DNA of 64,000 bases. It comes from Opitutus sp. ER46 (GTDB lineage Bacteria; Verrucomicrobiota; Verrucomicrobiia; Opitutales; Opitutaceae). The notes beneath the pieces are model-generated. The model was not told the origin of the DNA and did no database searches. It saw only the letters and a program-made list of their open reading frames with translations. Below are positions 8,888 to 16,939 of the stretch, piece after piece. The position numbers were made by a program, and so were the translations under genes. How positions within the stretch are numbered: position 1 is the first letter of the stretch; every line of letters begins with the position of its first letter. Location: the NCBI RefSeq assembly GCF_003054705.1, contig NZ_QAYX01000025.1, forward strand, positions 186,001 to 250,000, read 5' to 3'.

Positions 8888-10480
8888 ATGAGTTCCGCGG
8901 TCAAAATTTACGATACGACCCTGCGCGACGGCACGCAGGGGGAAGGCATCAGCTTTTCGGTCACGGACAAACTGCTCATTGCGGAGCGACTGGACCAGTT
9001 TGGCGTCGACTACATCGAGGGCGGCTTCCCCGGCTCGAACCCGCGCGACATCACGTTTTTCCAGGAAGCGCAGAAGCTGAAGCTCAAGCACGCCCGGCTG
9101 TCGGCCTTTGGGTCCACCCGGCGGGCCGGCCATCCTGCCACCGAGGATCCGCAACTCCGCACCCTCCTGGACAGCGGGATGCCGGTCCTCGCGATCGTGG
9201 GCAAAACGTGGAAGCTCCACGTCACCGAGATCCTGCGCACCACGCTCGAGGAGAACCTGGCGATGATTGAGGACTCCACGCGTTACCTGGTGGCGGAGGG
9301 GCGCGAGGTCATCTACGACGCCGAGCACTTCTTCGACGGCTACAAGGACGACTCCGAGTACGCGCTGCGCACGCTGGCCGCGGCCATCCGGGGTGGGGCG
9401 GCCAACCTGACGCTTTGCGACACGAACGGCGGCACGCTCGTCGATGACTTCAAGACGATCGTCGCGCGCGTCGTGCAGGAATTCGGCTCCGACAAGGTGG
9501 GCGTCCACTGCCACAACGACAGCGGGCTCGCGGTTGCACTGACGCTTGGCGGCGTCGTGGCGGGCGCGTCGCTCGTGCAGGGCACGATGAACGGCTACGG
9601 CGAGCGCGTGGGCAACGCGGACCTGACGACGGTTCTGCCCAATCTCTGTCTGAAGATGGGCCGCACCGCGCACTGCGCGACGAACCTGCGGCAGTTGCGC
9701 GACCTGTCCTTGTTCTTCGACGAGCTCGCGAACCTGCGGCCGAACCCCAAGGCGCCGTTCGTCGGCCTCTCTGCCTTCGCCCACAAGGGCGGGTTGCATG
9801 CCAACGCCGCCCAGAAGGTGGCGCGCAGCTACGAGCACATCACGCCGGCGCTCGTCGGCAATCGCACGCGGGTCCTTGTGTCCGACATGGCCGGGCGCAC
9901 CAGCCTCATCCTGAAAGCGCGCGAGTTGGGCGTCGACCTCGACGAAAAGCGCCCCGAGATGAAGGCGCTGATCGACGAGCTGAAGGAGAAGGAATTCCAC
10001 GGCTACGAGTACGAAGCGGCGGACGCCTCCTTCAAACTGCTCGTCGCGAAACACCTTGGACAACGGCGTACGTTCTTCGACGTCGAGACCTACCGCGTCA
10101 TCATCGAGCGTCACGGAGCCCAGCTCTGGGCCGAGGCGACGGTGAAGCTCCAGGTCAACGGCGAGTGGATGCACACGGTCGCGGAGGAAACCGGCCCGGT
10201 CGGCGCGCTCGACAAGGCGCTTCGGCTCGCGCTGGAGAAGCACTACCCGCAGCTCCACGCGATGCAGTTGCGCGATTACAAGGTCCGCATCCTCGAGGGT
10301 AACGCCGGCGCCGGTTCGCGGACGCGCGTCCTGATCGAGAGCGGTGACGGCCAGCGCATCTGGGGCACGGTTGGCGTGAGCGACAATATCATCGACGCCA
10401 GCTGGGAAGCCCTCCGCGAGTCGGTCGAGTACAAGCTGTCACAGACCGCGACGACCGAGCTTCACGGCGCGAAGCCGTAA
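8888..10480 (+). CDS. cimA: (R)-citramalate synthase
   Basis: Condenses acetyl-CoA with pyruvate to citramalate, a threonine-independent entry to isoleucine. The 530-residue protein has the DRE-TIM metallolyase start KIYDTTLRDGTQGEGISFS, the metal ligands HCHNDSGLAVA near residue 206, GTMNGYGERVGNADL, and a C-terminal LeuA-type regulatory domain (from about 400). YDTTLRDGTQGEG and the overall length favour CimA over 2-isopropylmalate or homocitrate synthase. ATG 8888 (MSSAVKIYDTT) is the family start; the frame is open further upstream but not family-like. Confidence 0.93.
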   Translation: MSSAVKIYDTTLRDGTQGEGISFSVTDKLLIAERLDQFGVDYIEGGFPGSNPRDITFFQEAQKLKLKHARLSAFGSTRRAGHPATEDPQLRTLLDSGMPVLAIVGKTWKLHVTEILRTTLEENLAMIEDSTRYLVAEGREVIYDAEHFFDGYKDDSEYALRTLAAAIRGGAANLTLCDTNGGTLVDDFKTIVARVVQEFGSDKVGVHCHNDSGLAVALTLGGVVAGASLVQGTMNGYGERVGNADLTTVLPNLCLKMGRTAHCATNLRQLRDLSLFFDELANLRPNPKAPFVGLSAFAHKGGLHANAAQKVARSYEHITPALVGNRTRVLVSDMAGRTSLILKARELGVDLDEKRPEMKALIDELKEKEFHGYEYEAADASFKLLVAKHLGQRRTFFDVETYRVIIERHGAQLWAEATVKLQVNGEWMHTVAEETGPVGALDKALRLALEKHYPQLHAMQLRDYKVRILEGNAGAGSRTRVLIESGDGQRIWGTVGVSDNIIDASWEALRESVEYKLSQTATTELHGAKP

Positions 10481-10591
10481 GCGCCCAGCCGCCGGATTCC
10501 TCCCTGCCTTCTTCGCTCTCGCATCGGCCCCCGTGCCGCACGGTGAGCCGCCGCGCCCGTCCCCGCCGAGTGATCCGCCAACCTCCCATCT

Positions 10592-10693
10592 GTGACGCGG
10601 TGACGCTGACCCCGTGGGGCAAAAAGTGACGCGGTGACGCCCTGACCCCATTTTTTTCCCCCCCGAGACGGGGTCAGGCCGTCACGGCGTCAC
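10592..10693. repeat. GTGACGC-type repeats forming a long hairpin between cimA and ispA
   Basis: Two direct copies of a ~23-nt unit (GTGACGCGGTGACG then CTGACCCC) lie at 10592-10613 and 10626-10649. An inverted copy (GGGGTCAGG then CCGTCACGGCGTCAC) lies at 10670-10693. The second and third pair over 24 positions with two mismatches, around a 20-nt loop holding T7 and C-rich runs. It separates convergent genes and may terminate both. A related fragment is at 62716-62738. Confidence 0.8.
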
Positions 10694-10722
10694 AAGGAGA
10701 GTAGCGATGCCGAGCTGCCGTC

Positions 10723-11607
10723 CTACTTCGCCCGGCCCACGAGCGAGTCGACGAGAGCGACGAGGAACCTCGTGTCTCCTGGGAGCGAGCGGAGCGCGGC
10801 GAGCGCGACATCGGTCTGCTCGCGCGCCATCTGCCGCGAGGCGTCGAGCCCGTAGAGCTTAACGTACGTCGTCTTCCCGGCCTTTGCGTCCTTACCCGCC
10901 GTCTTGCCCAGCGTCGCGCTGTCGGCGGTGGCGTCCAGGACGTCGTCGACGATCTGGAACGCGAGGCCGAGACCGCGTCCCGCGCGCCGCAGCGTGGCTT
11001 GCGCCGCCGCGTCGGCGCCACCGACGAGCCCGCCCATGACGAGCGCGGCTTCAAGCATCGCGGCCGTCTTGTTGAGGTGAATGAACTCGAGCTCGCCAGC
11101 CGTCGCGTCGGCCTTCTTTTCCGCGAGCAGGTCCTCCATCTGGCCGCCAATCAGCCGGCGGCTCCCAGCCGCGTCGGCGAGTTCGGCGACAAGCGCCTGC
11201 GCGAGCGGCGGCTGCGCTGCATACGCGGTCGCGAGCAGGGCAAAGGCATGCGTCAGCAACGCGTCGCCCGCCAGCAGGGCCGTGGGCTCGTCGAACGCCC
11301 GGTGCGCCGTCGGCCGGCCACGCCGCAGGTCATCATTGTCCATGCAGGGCAGGTCGTCGTGGATCAGCGAATAGGTGTGGATGCACTCCACCGCCACCGC
11401 GGCGGGCAATGCGGTTTCGTCCTTGCGTCCAAACAGCTCGGCGGTGGCGAGGACCAGGACAGGCCGCAGCCGTTTGCCGCCGGCTTCGAGGCTGTAGCGC
11501 ATCGCGGCGTGCAGCCGCGCCGGGCGGGTCTCGCGAGAGGGGAGGTGAAGATCGAGCCCGCGTTCCACCCGCGCGATGTACTGCTTGAGTTCCGATTCGA
11601 AGCCCAT
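10723..11607 (-). CDS. ispA: Polyprenyl (farnesyl/geranylgeranyl) diphosphate synthase
   Basis: Builds C15-C20 isoprenyl diphosphates from IPP and allylic primers, feeding undecaprenyl carrier and quinones. The 294-residue product has GGKRLRPVLVLA near residue 43, the first Asp-rich motif DDLPCMDNDD near 84 (with the CxxD-type spacing of bacterial FPP synthases), GGQMEDL, and the second motif FQIVDDVLD near 219. Product chain length cannot be fixed by eye. It is transcribed toward cimA. Confidence 0.93.
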   Translation of the reverse strand: MGFESELKQYIARVERGLDLHLPSRETRPARLHAAMRYSLEAGGKRLRPVLVLATAELFGRKDETALPAAVAVECIHTYSLIHDDLPCMDNDDLRRGRPTAHRAFDEPTALLAGDALLTHAFALLATAYAAQPPLAQALVAELADAAGSRRLIGGQMEDLLAEKKADATAGELEFIHLNKTAAMLEAALVMGGLVGGADAAAQATLRRAGRGLGLAFQIVDDVLDATADSATLGKTAGKDAKAGKTTYVKLYGLDASRQMAREQTDVALAALRSLPGDTRFLVALVDSLVGRAK

Positions 11608-11767
11608 GGCGGTTCTTCGGTGGGCGAAAACCGCCGCGGGCGCAACCTCGCCGCGGTCGAGCGCCGAAGTGGCAACGATTGGCAGTTGTTGGCGGCCGGG
11701 CGTTTGACTCCGAAACGAACCTCGCCATGGAGGGCGGTCAGTCCTACAAAACGCGTTTTTTCCAGAG

Positions 11768-12058
11768 ATGCCTACCTACGATTACGCCTGTCCGAAGTGT
11801 GGTCACACGTTCGAAGCCTTCCAGTCGATGAAGGACGCGCCGCTCAAGACGTGCCCCAAATGCAAGAAGACGGGAGTGAAACGACTGCTCGGCGCCGGTG
11901 CTGGCCTCATCTTCAAGGGCTCGGGCTTCTACATCACGGACTACAAGAAGAGCTCCGGCAGCGTGACGTCCACGAACGGATCCGCCAAGAGCTCGGAATC
12001 GAAATCGACAGCCAGTGGCGGCGGCGCTAAGTCATCCGCAGCCCCGAAATCGTCATGA
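11768..12058 (+). CDS. FmdB-type zinc-ribbon protein
   Basis: The 96-residue protein starts MPTYDYACPKCGHTFEAFQSM and has a second CPKCKK pair, forming a CxxC...CxxC zinc ribbon, then RLLGAGAGLIFKGSGFYITDY, typical of the FmdB/CxxC_CXXC_SSSS family. The tail is Ser/Lys-rich. Family members are small and mostly uncharacterised, with a proposed regulatory role. The stop overlaps the next gene's ATG (ATGA). Confidence 0.9.
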   Translation: MPTYDYACPKCGHTFEAFQSMKDAPLKTCPKCKKTGVKRLLGAGAGLIFKGSGFYITDYKKSSGSVTSTNGSAKSSESKSTASGGGAKSSAAPKSS

Positions 12059-12732
12059 GTAAAATCGATCGCGCCGTCCACGGCCCCGGCTGGGGCGAAG
12101 TCATCCTGGGAGCCGTCCTCAGTCTGATCCTGGGTATCGCCCTCGGCGCGATCCTCCTGATTCTCCGTCCGGTCGTGGTGGCCAAGGAGCTGCCCAAGGA
12201 GCCGGTGCCGGGGAAGACCTATTTCGTGGAAGGCCAGCGCGGTGACGTGGCCCGTGGCAAGGCGGTCCTCGCCCGGCGCGAAGCCCTCGCGCGCGGCGAG
12301 CCCATTCGCCTCACCGAGGCCGACGTCAACGGCCTGATCCTCGCTCTCGCCCCGGCCACGCCGGCCGCCAAACCCGGCGCGCCCGCCGCGGCGCCGAGCA
12401 ACGAGACCCTGGCCGCCGGCACGCCCAACGTGCGCATTCGCGATGGCGTGGTGCAGATCGGGGTGCCGGTCACGGTCAACGCCCTCGGTTTCCAGCAGAA
12501 GCTGATCGCGCAGGCGCGGGGCGGCTTCGTGAAGCGGGGCGACGTTTTCGTTTACGATCCCAGCGAGATCTACCTCGGTTCCTGCCCGGTGCAGCGGCTG
12601 CCCTTCCTGGCCAGCTATGTCCGCCGACAGGTCGCGGCCTCGCAGTCTGTCCCCGAGGATGTCGTCATGGCGTGGTCCCGCCTCACCCGTGTTACGGTGG
12701 AAAAGGACACGCTCGTTCTGGCGATGCAGTAA
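12055..12732 (+). CDS. Membrane-anchored protein of unknown function
   Basis: The 225-residue product has one N-terminal membrane span (VILGAVLSLILGIALGAILL, from residue 16), and the rest is predicted outside the cytoplasm. It includes YFVEGQRGDVARGKAVLARREAL, an Ala/Pro-rich linker near 102-115, and a conserved-looking C-terminal half (VRIRDGVVQIGVPVTVN, YLGSCPVQRLPFL). No family recognised. It overlaps the zinc-ribbon gene by four bases and precedes murJ, so it may act in envelope assembly; that is only context. Confidence 0.8.
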   Translation: MSKIDRAVHGPGWGEVILGAVLSLILGIALGAILLILRPVVVAKELPKEPVPGKTYFVEGQRGDVARGKAVLARREALARGEPIRLTEADVNGLILALAPATPAAKPGAPAAAPSNETLAAGTPNVRIRDGVVQIGVPVTVNALGFQQKLIAQARGGFVKRGDVFVYDPSEIYLGSCPVQRLPFLASYVRRQVAASQSVPEDVVMAWSRLTRVTVEKDTLVLAMQ

Positions 12733-12843
12733 CCCGGGTTGGGGCGAAGCGGTGTTGGCACCAAACGCAGGGACCGACGCCCGCGTGCGGGCTGGGCACC
12801 GCAGCCTCGCCTTCGCTGCCACGTCCGCCCACGCTGCCCGGCC

Positions 12844-14436
12844 TTGTCCAAAAACCTGAAGAACATCGGCTTGGTGTCCGGCCTCACCCTGACGTCCCGC
12901 GTGCTGGGGCTCGTCCGGGAGAGCGTCACGGCCGCCTTCTTCGGCACGTCGGCGCTGATGTCGGCCTTCGTCACAGGCCTGCAGTTGCCCAACCTGTTTC
13001 GACGGTTGTTGGCGGAGGGGGGGCTGACGGCGGCGTTCGTGCCTACGCTGAACGAGCAGCTTGAGCGTCGGCAGCGCGAGGGCGCCTTCGAACTCGTCAA
13101 CAAGGTGTCCAGCTGGCTGTTGCTCGTCACGAGCGGGGTCGTCGCGGTGGCGATGCTCGTCTTCAGCCAGGACAGCCTGATCCGCAGCGTGGGCCAGACC
13201 TTGGGGGCGGGACCGGACGCGGTCGACCGCTGGGTCGATGCCGCGCATTTCACGGTCATCCTTTTCCCGTACCTCCTGTTCGTGTCGCTCGCGGCGGCAT
13301 TCAGCGCGGCGCTGCAGTCGCTGCACCGGTTTCTCGAGCCGGCGCTTTCGCCGATCTGGCTCAACCTCTCGATCATCGGCCTGCTCGCGGGATCGGCCTA
13401 TGTCGCCCGAGGCCATCCCGAGGACCAGATTCTCTGGCTGACGGCCGGCTGGTTGATCGGCGGTTTTCTGCAGATGCTCGTGCCGGCTCTGGCGTTGCGG
13501 CGGGAGGGCTGGCGGCCGCAGCTGGACCTGGGCGTGAACGAGCCGCTGCGCGCCATGGTGCGGCTGATGGTGCCGACGCTGTTCAGCTCGTCCATCTACC
13601 TGGTGAACATGACGGCGTCCCGGTACATCGGGCTGTCGCTGAACGACCAGGCGGTGGCGGTCCTGAATTACGCGCAACGGATCATGGAACTGCCGATTGG
13701 CGTGTTCGCCGTGGCGGTGGCGACGGTCGTGTTTCCGCTGATCTCGCGCTTCGCGGCGGCCGGCGACCATGCGAACCTCGCGGCGTCGTACCGCAAGGGC
13801 ATGCGGCTCATTCTCCTGATCAACATCCCGGCGGCCGTGGGGCTGGGGATCCTCGCCACGCCGATCATTCGTGTGATCCTGCAGCACGGCGAGTTTGGCC
13901 ACGGCGACACCGACCTGATGACTCCCGTCCTGATCGCGAACGCGCTCGGGCTGCCGTTCCTCTCCTTTGCGAGTCTTGCGCTGCGGGCCTTCTACGCGCA
14001 GCGCGACACGGTGATCCCGGTGCACGCCGCGCTCCTGAGCTTCTCGGTGAACATCGTGCTGAGTCTCGCGCTCATGCGGCCGTACTCGATCGTCGGCCTC
14101 GCGATCGCCAGCAGTGCGGCGGCCGCGGTGCAGGCCATCTATCTCCAGTGGCATCTCGCACGGAAGCAGGACGGCCTGGCCTTCCACCATCTTGCGGGCG
14201 ACCTCTGGAAGATCGTGTTCGCCGCGGCGGTCATGGGCGTCGTCGTCTGGGCGGGTTGGTGGGCGAGGGGAGTGTTCCTGCCCGCCAGCCGCACGCTCGA
14301 TGTCGGCGGGATGGCGGTGGTGATTGCTGTCGGGATCCTGGTTTACGGCGGGCTGGCTTGGCTCCTGCGCGTGGAGGCGCGGGAGGACGTCGATGCGCTG
14401 CTCGGCCGGTTCCGGCGCAAATTCGGCCGGGGTTGA
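12844..14436 (+). CDS. murJ: Lipid II flippase MurJ
   Basis: Polytopic inner-membrane protein that flips lipid II for peptidoglycan synthesis. The TTG at 12844 gives 530 residues starting (M)SKNLKNIGLVSGLTLTSRVLGLVRE, matching MurJ N-termini; another TTG at 12739 would add 35 unrelated residues. QLPNLFRRLLAEGGLTAAFVP is the MurJ signature with conserved charged residues, and about 14 hydrophobic segments follow. It fits with the dcw cluster elsewhere in this window, but is not part of that operon. Confidence 0.92.
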   Translation: MSKNLKNIGLVSGLTLTSRVLGLVRESVTAAFFGTSALMSAFVTGLQLPNLFRRLLAEGGLTAAFVPTLNEQLERRQREGAFELVNKVSSWLLLVTSGVVAVAMLVFSQDSLIRSVGQTLGAGPDAVDRWVDAAHFTVILFPYLLFVSLAAAFSAALQSLHRFLEPALSPIWLNLSIIGLLAGSAYVARGHPEDQILWLTAGWLIGGFLQMLVPALALRREGWRPQLDLGVNEPLRAMVRLMVPTLFSSSIYLVNMTASRYIGLSLNDQAVAVLNYAQRIMELPIGVFAVAVATVVFPLISRFAAAGDHANLAASYRKGMRLILLINIPAAVGLGILATPIIRVILQHGEFGHGDTDLMTPVLIANALGLPFLSFASLALRAFYAQRDTVIPVHAALLSFSVNIVLSLALMRPYSIVGLAIASSAAAAVQAIYLQWHLARKQDGLAFHHLAGDLWKIVFAAAVMGVVVWAGWWARGVFLPASRTLDVGGMAVVIAVGILVYGGLAWLLRVEAREDVDALLGRFRRKFGRG

Positions 14437-14522
14437 ACGGCCCCCCCCCGTGTTCGTCGTAGCTCCGCTGACGGAGAATTATTTGGCCTTTGCCCGCCGG
14501 CAGGTTGGATTGTCCGGCGTTG

Positions 14523-15494
14523 ATGAAGCTGAAACTCGACTGGTTCCTGCTCGGCATGGCCGGCGCCGTGGGGCTGGCCTGGCTCGCTCCGGGGCCCGGT
14601 GCCGACGGCGGCTGGCTGCATCCCGAACTGCTCACCAAAGCCGGGATCGCGCTGATCTTCTTCCTGCACGGGCTCGCCCTCTCGTTTGCCTCGCTGCGCA
14701 GCGGTGCGCTCAACTGGCGGCTCCACGTCGTCGTCCAGGCCTGCACCTTCCTGCTGTTTCCGCTGATCGGGCTCGGGCTTGTCGCCGGGTTGGACGGCCG
14801 GATCTCGGCGGACCTGACGCTGGGGCTCTTCTACCTTTGCGCGCTGCCCTCAACGGTCTCCTCCTCGGTCGCCCTCACGGCCGCGGCACGTGGCAATGTG
14901 GCGGGCGCGCTCTTCAACGCCACGCTCTCGAGCCTCCTCGGGGTGGTGCTCACGCCGCTCTGGATTGCGCTCGTCATGAAGACTTCCGGCCACACGCAGC
15001 CGCTCGGGCCGGTGATCATGGACCTCGTGCGGTGGCTGGTGCTGCCGCTGGCGGCGGGCCAACTGCTCCGCCCCTGGCTCGGCGCCTGGGCGACACGCCA
15101 CAAGGCGGGGATCAACGTCGCTGACCGCGTCACGATCCTGCTGCTCGTGTACACCTCGTTCTGTGACTCCTTCCAGCAGGGCGTCTGGACCGGGCATGGC
15201 TTGCTCCAACTCGTGGCCATGCTTGTGTTCTGCACGGCCTTGTTCGCGCTCGTGATGGTGATCACCGGCAGCGCCTCGCGCGCGCTGGGCTTCACGTGGC
15301 CGGATCGGATCGCGGCGATGTTCTGCGGCTCCAAGAAGACCCTGGCCTCCGGGGTGCCGATGGCGAAATTGATCTTCGGGGCGCATCCGGGAATCGGCCT
15401 TATCCTGCTGCCGATCATGATCTATCACCCCCTGCAACTTGTGATCTGCGGGGTCCTGGCCCAGCGTTGGGCCAAACGAGGAGGACCCGCATGA
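14523..15494 (+). CDS. Bile acid:sodium symporter family transporter
   Basis: The 323-residue protein has about ten hydrophobic segments. FFLHGLALSF near residue 53, LPSTVSSSVALTAAARGNVAGALFNATLSSLLG near 108-140 (the paired crossover-helix region) and FCGSKKTLASGVPMAKL near 270 are typical of the YfeH-like branch of the BASS superfamily. Substrate unknown. ATG 14523 (MKLKLDWFLLGMAG) is the family start. The stop overlaps the next gene (ATGA). Confidence 0.88.
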   Translation: MKLKLDWFLLGMAGAVGLAWLAPGPGADGGWLHPELLTKAGIALIFFLHGLALSFASLRSGALNWRLHVVVQACTFLLFPLIGLGLVAGLDGRISADLTLGLFYLCALPSTVSSSVALTAAARGNVAGALFNATLSSLLGVVLTPLWIALVMKTSGHTQPLGPVIMDLVRWLVLPLAAGQLLRPWLGAWATRHKAGINVADRVTILLLVYTSFCDSFQQGVWTGHGLLQLVAMLVFCTALFALVMVITGSASRALGFTWPDRIAAMFCGSKKTLASGVPMAKLIFGAHPGIGLILLPIMIYHPLQLVICGVLAQRWAKRGGPA

Positions 15495-15784
15495 ACCCGA
15501 AGGATCAGCCGCCGATCAAGATCGAGCACAACGAGGCCGGGCACCGATTTGAAACCACGGTGGATGGCCATCTCTGCGTCGCGGATTACGACCGCCGCGA
15601 CGGCGAGATCGTTTTCACCCACACCTACGTGCCGCCGGAACTGCGCGGGCGCGGCATCGCCGAGCAACTCGTCCGCACCGCACTCGAGCACGCCCGCGAT
15701 GAAGGGTTGCGCGTGGTGCCGGAGTGCTCCTACGTCGCGGTGTTCCTGCAGCGGCACCAGGAATACGCCGCGCTGTTGTCGTAG
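15491..15784 (+). CDS. Small GNAT-fold N-acetyltransferase (YjdJ-like)
   Basis: The 97-residue protein reads RFETTVDGHLCVADYDRR, then TYVPPELRGRGIAEQLVRTALEHARDEGLRVVPECSYVAVFLQRHQEYAALL. RGRGIAEQLV is the acetyl-CoA pyrophosphate loop, and CSYVAVFLQRHQEY is typical of the minimal PF14542-type GNAT. Substrate unknown. Overlaps the transporter gene by four bases. Confidence 0.88.
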   Translation: MNPKDQPPIKIEHNEAGHRFETTVDGHLCVADYDRRDGEIVFTHTYVPPELRGRGIAEQLVRTALEHARDEGLRVVPECSYVAVFLQRHQEYAALLS

Positions 15785-15823
15785 GGCGTCGGAGAAATTT
15801 TCGAAATCCCGCTTGCAATAGAC

Positions 15824-15839
15824 AAGTAGTCAACTATCC
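15824..15839. promoter_or_regulatory. Probable TetR operator upstream of the repressor gene
   Basis: AAGTAGTCAACTATCC contains the inverted pair TAGT-CA-ACTA. An identical 16-mer lies at 16561-16576 ahead of the efflux genes, and both are preceded by similar sequence (ATAGAC / ATAAGACT). The copy is 10 bases before the tetR ATG, so binding would give autorepression. A TTGCAA at 15813-15818 could be a -35 element with the operator covering the -10. Confidence 0.75.
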
Positions 15840-15848
15840 ATCTTCGCC

Positions 15849-16484
15849 ATGGGCAGAACGTCAGACGCCGACGAGCGGTTAATGGCCGCAGCACTCGACC
15901 TCATCTGGGAGGAGAGCTACGGCGGCGTGACCATTGACGACATCTGCAAGCGAGCGGACGTGAAGAAGGGCAGTTTCTATTACTTCTTTGAGTCCAAGGC
16001 TCATCTCACCGTCGCCGCCTTGGAGCGGCTCTGGCGCGATGATTGGAAGCCAAAGATGGATGCCTGCTTCTCGCCCGAGGTGGATCCGTTGGAGCGACTC
16101 CTCACCTATCTCGACGGCATCCACCTCAAGCATGCGACGAGCTTCGCCCGTACCGGCAAGGTGCTGGGCTGTCCGGCATGCTCGGTGGGATCCGAGGTGT
16201 GCACGCAGGAAATCGATGTGAGCGCCAAGGTGCGCGAAATTGTCGGCCGCAAGCGGCGCTACTTTGAGTCCGCCATCCGCGAGGCCATGGCCCAGGGGAC
16301 GATCGCCCAAGGCGATCCTGTCGCCAAGGCGCTGGCGTTTGCGTGTTTCATCGAGGGCGCCGTCAGCCAGGCGCGCATTCTGAACGACCCCGAGGTGCTC
16401 AAGTCGCTTCGCGGTCCTGCGCTGGCCCTGCTGGAGGCAAAACAGTCTCCGGCTGCCGCTGCCGCCCCTGCTGTCACCCGCTGA
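15849..16484 (+). CDS. TetR/AcrR-family transcriptional repressor
   Basis: The 211-residue protein has an N-terminal helix-turn-helix (GVTIDDICKRADVKKGSFYYFFESKAHL, residues 26-53) and a C-terminal ligand domain. The segment GKVLGCPACSVGSEVCTQEID near 108-128 corresponds to the GCP-loop common in AcuR/NemR-like repressors but has three cysteines, which could allow redox or electrophile sensing; that is inference. Matching operators precede it and the adjacent efflux operon, so the likely role is to repress both until an efflux substrate binds. Confidence 0.92.
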   Translation: MGRTSDADERLMAAALDLIWEESYGGVTIDDICKRADVKKGSFYYFFESKAHLTVAALERLWRDDWKPKMDACFSPEVDPLERLLTYLDGIHLKHATSFARTGKVLGCPACSVGSEVCTQEIDVSAKVREIVGRKRRYFESAIREAMAQGTIAQGDPVAKALAFACFIEGAVSQARILNDPEVLKSLRGPALALLEAKQSPAAAAAPAVTR

Positions 16485-16521
16485 TTCGTCGCTCTGCTGC
16501 CCGATCAGCGTCTTATCCATC

Positions 16522-16544
16522 GCCCGATTCCGGGCCCTTTTTTT
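16522..16544 (+). terminator. Rho-independent terminator after tetR
   Basis: GCCCG and CGGGC pair around an ATTC loop, and seven T residues follow at 16538-16544. It would end the tetR transcript just before the second operator. Confidence 0.65.
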
Positions 16545-16560
16545 CGCCTGATATAAGACT

Positions 16561-16576
16561 AAGTAGTCAACTATCC
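16561..16576. promoter_or_regulatory. Second TetR operator, ahead of the efflux operon
   Basis: Exact repeat of the 16-mer at 15824-15839 (AAGTAGTCAACTATCC), 23 bases before the small ORF at 16600. Two identical sites, one before each transcription unit, are strong evidence for control by the adjacent TetR protein. Confidence 0.78.
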
Positions 16577-16599
16577 CACCTTCGTCCGTCCCACCGACC

Positions 16600-16845
16600 A
16601 TGAATACTCGCACCATCCCTTTCCCTTCCGCCCGCCCGGCGTTTGGCCGGACTCGGCGCGCCGACTTTTCTCCCATCCGCTCCCTGCGCGCGAAGGCGCC
16701 GCCTACGGACCTGCCTGACCCGGCGGCCGACACCCGCATCGCGATCGAGCCGGTGGCGTGGCCGCGTCCTGAGGTGACCCGCCCTGCCTGGCATCGCGGC
16801 GCGCTCGACCGCATGCAGCCGGAGCTCACCCGGTTCCGGGACTAG
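16600..16845 (+). CDS. Small basic ORF at the head of the efflux operon
   Basis: An 81-residue reading frame starts 23 bases after the operator: MNTRTIPFPSARPAFGRTRR, then a Pro/Arg-rich tail ending TRFRD. There is no signal peptide or membrane span. It is the first start codon in the operon leader, so it could be a true small protein or a leader peptide. Composition is close to random GC-rich coding, so confidence is limited. Confidence 0.4.
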   Translation: MNTRTIPFPSARPAFGRTRRADFSPIRSLRAKAPPTDLPDPAADTRIAIEPVAWPRPEVTRPAWHRGALDRMQPELTRFRD

Positions 16846-16939
16846 TTCCCTCTGCCCGATTGCCGCTACTCCTTTGTCCGGCGTTCGACCACCCCGCGGC
16901 CGCCTCTTCCTTCCCCCCGTTTCTTTCCTTCCACATCCC

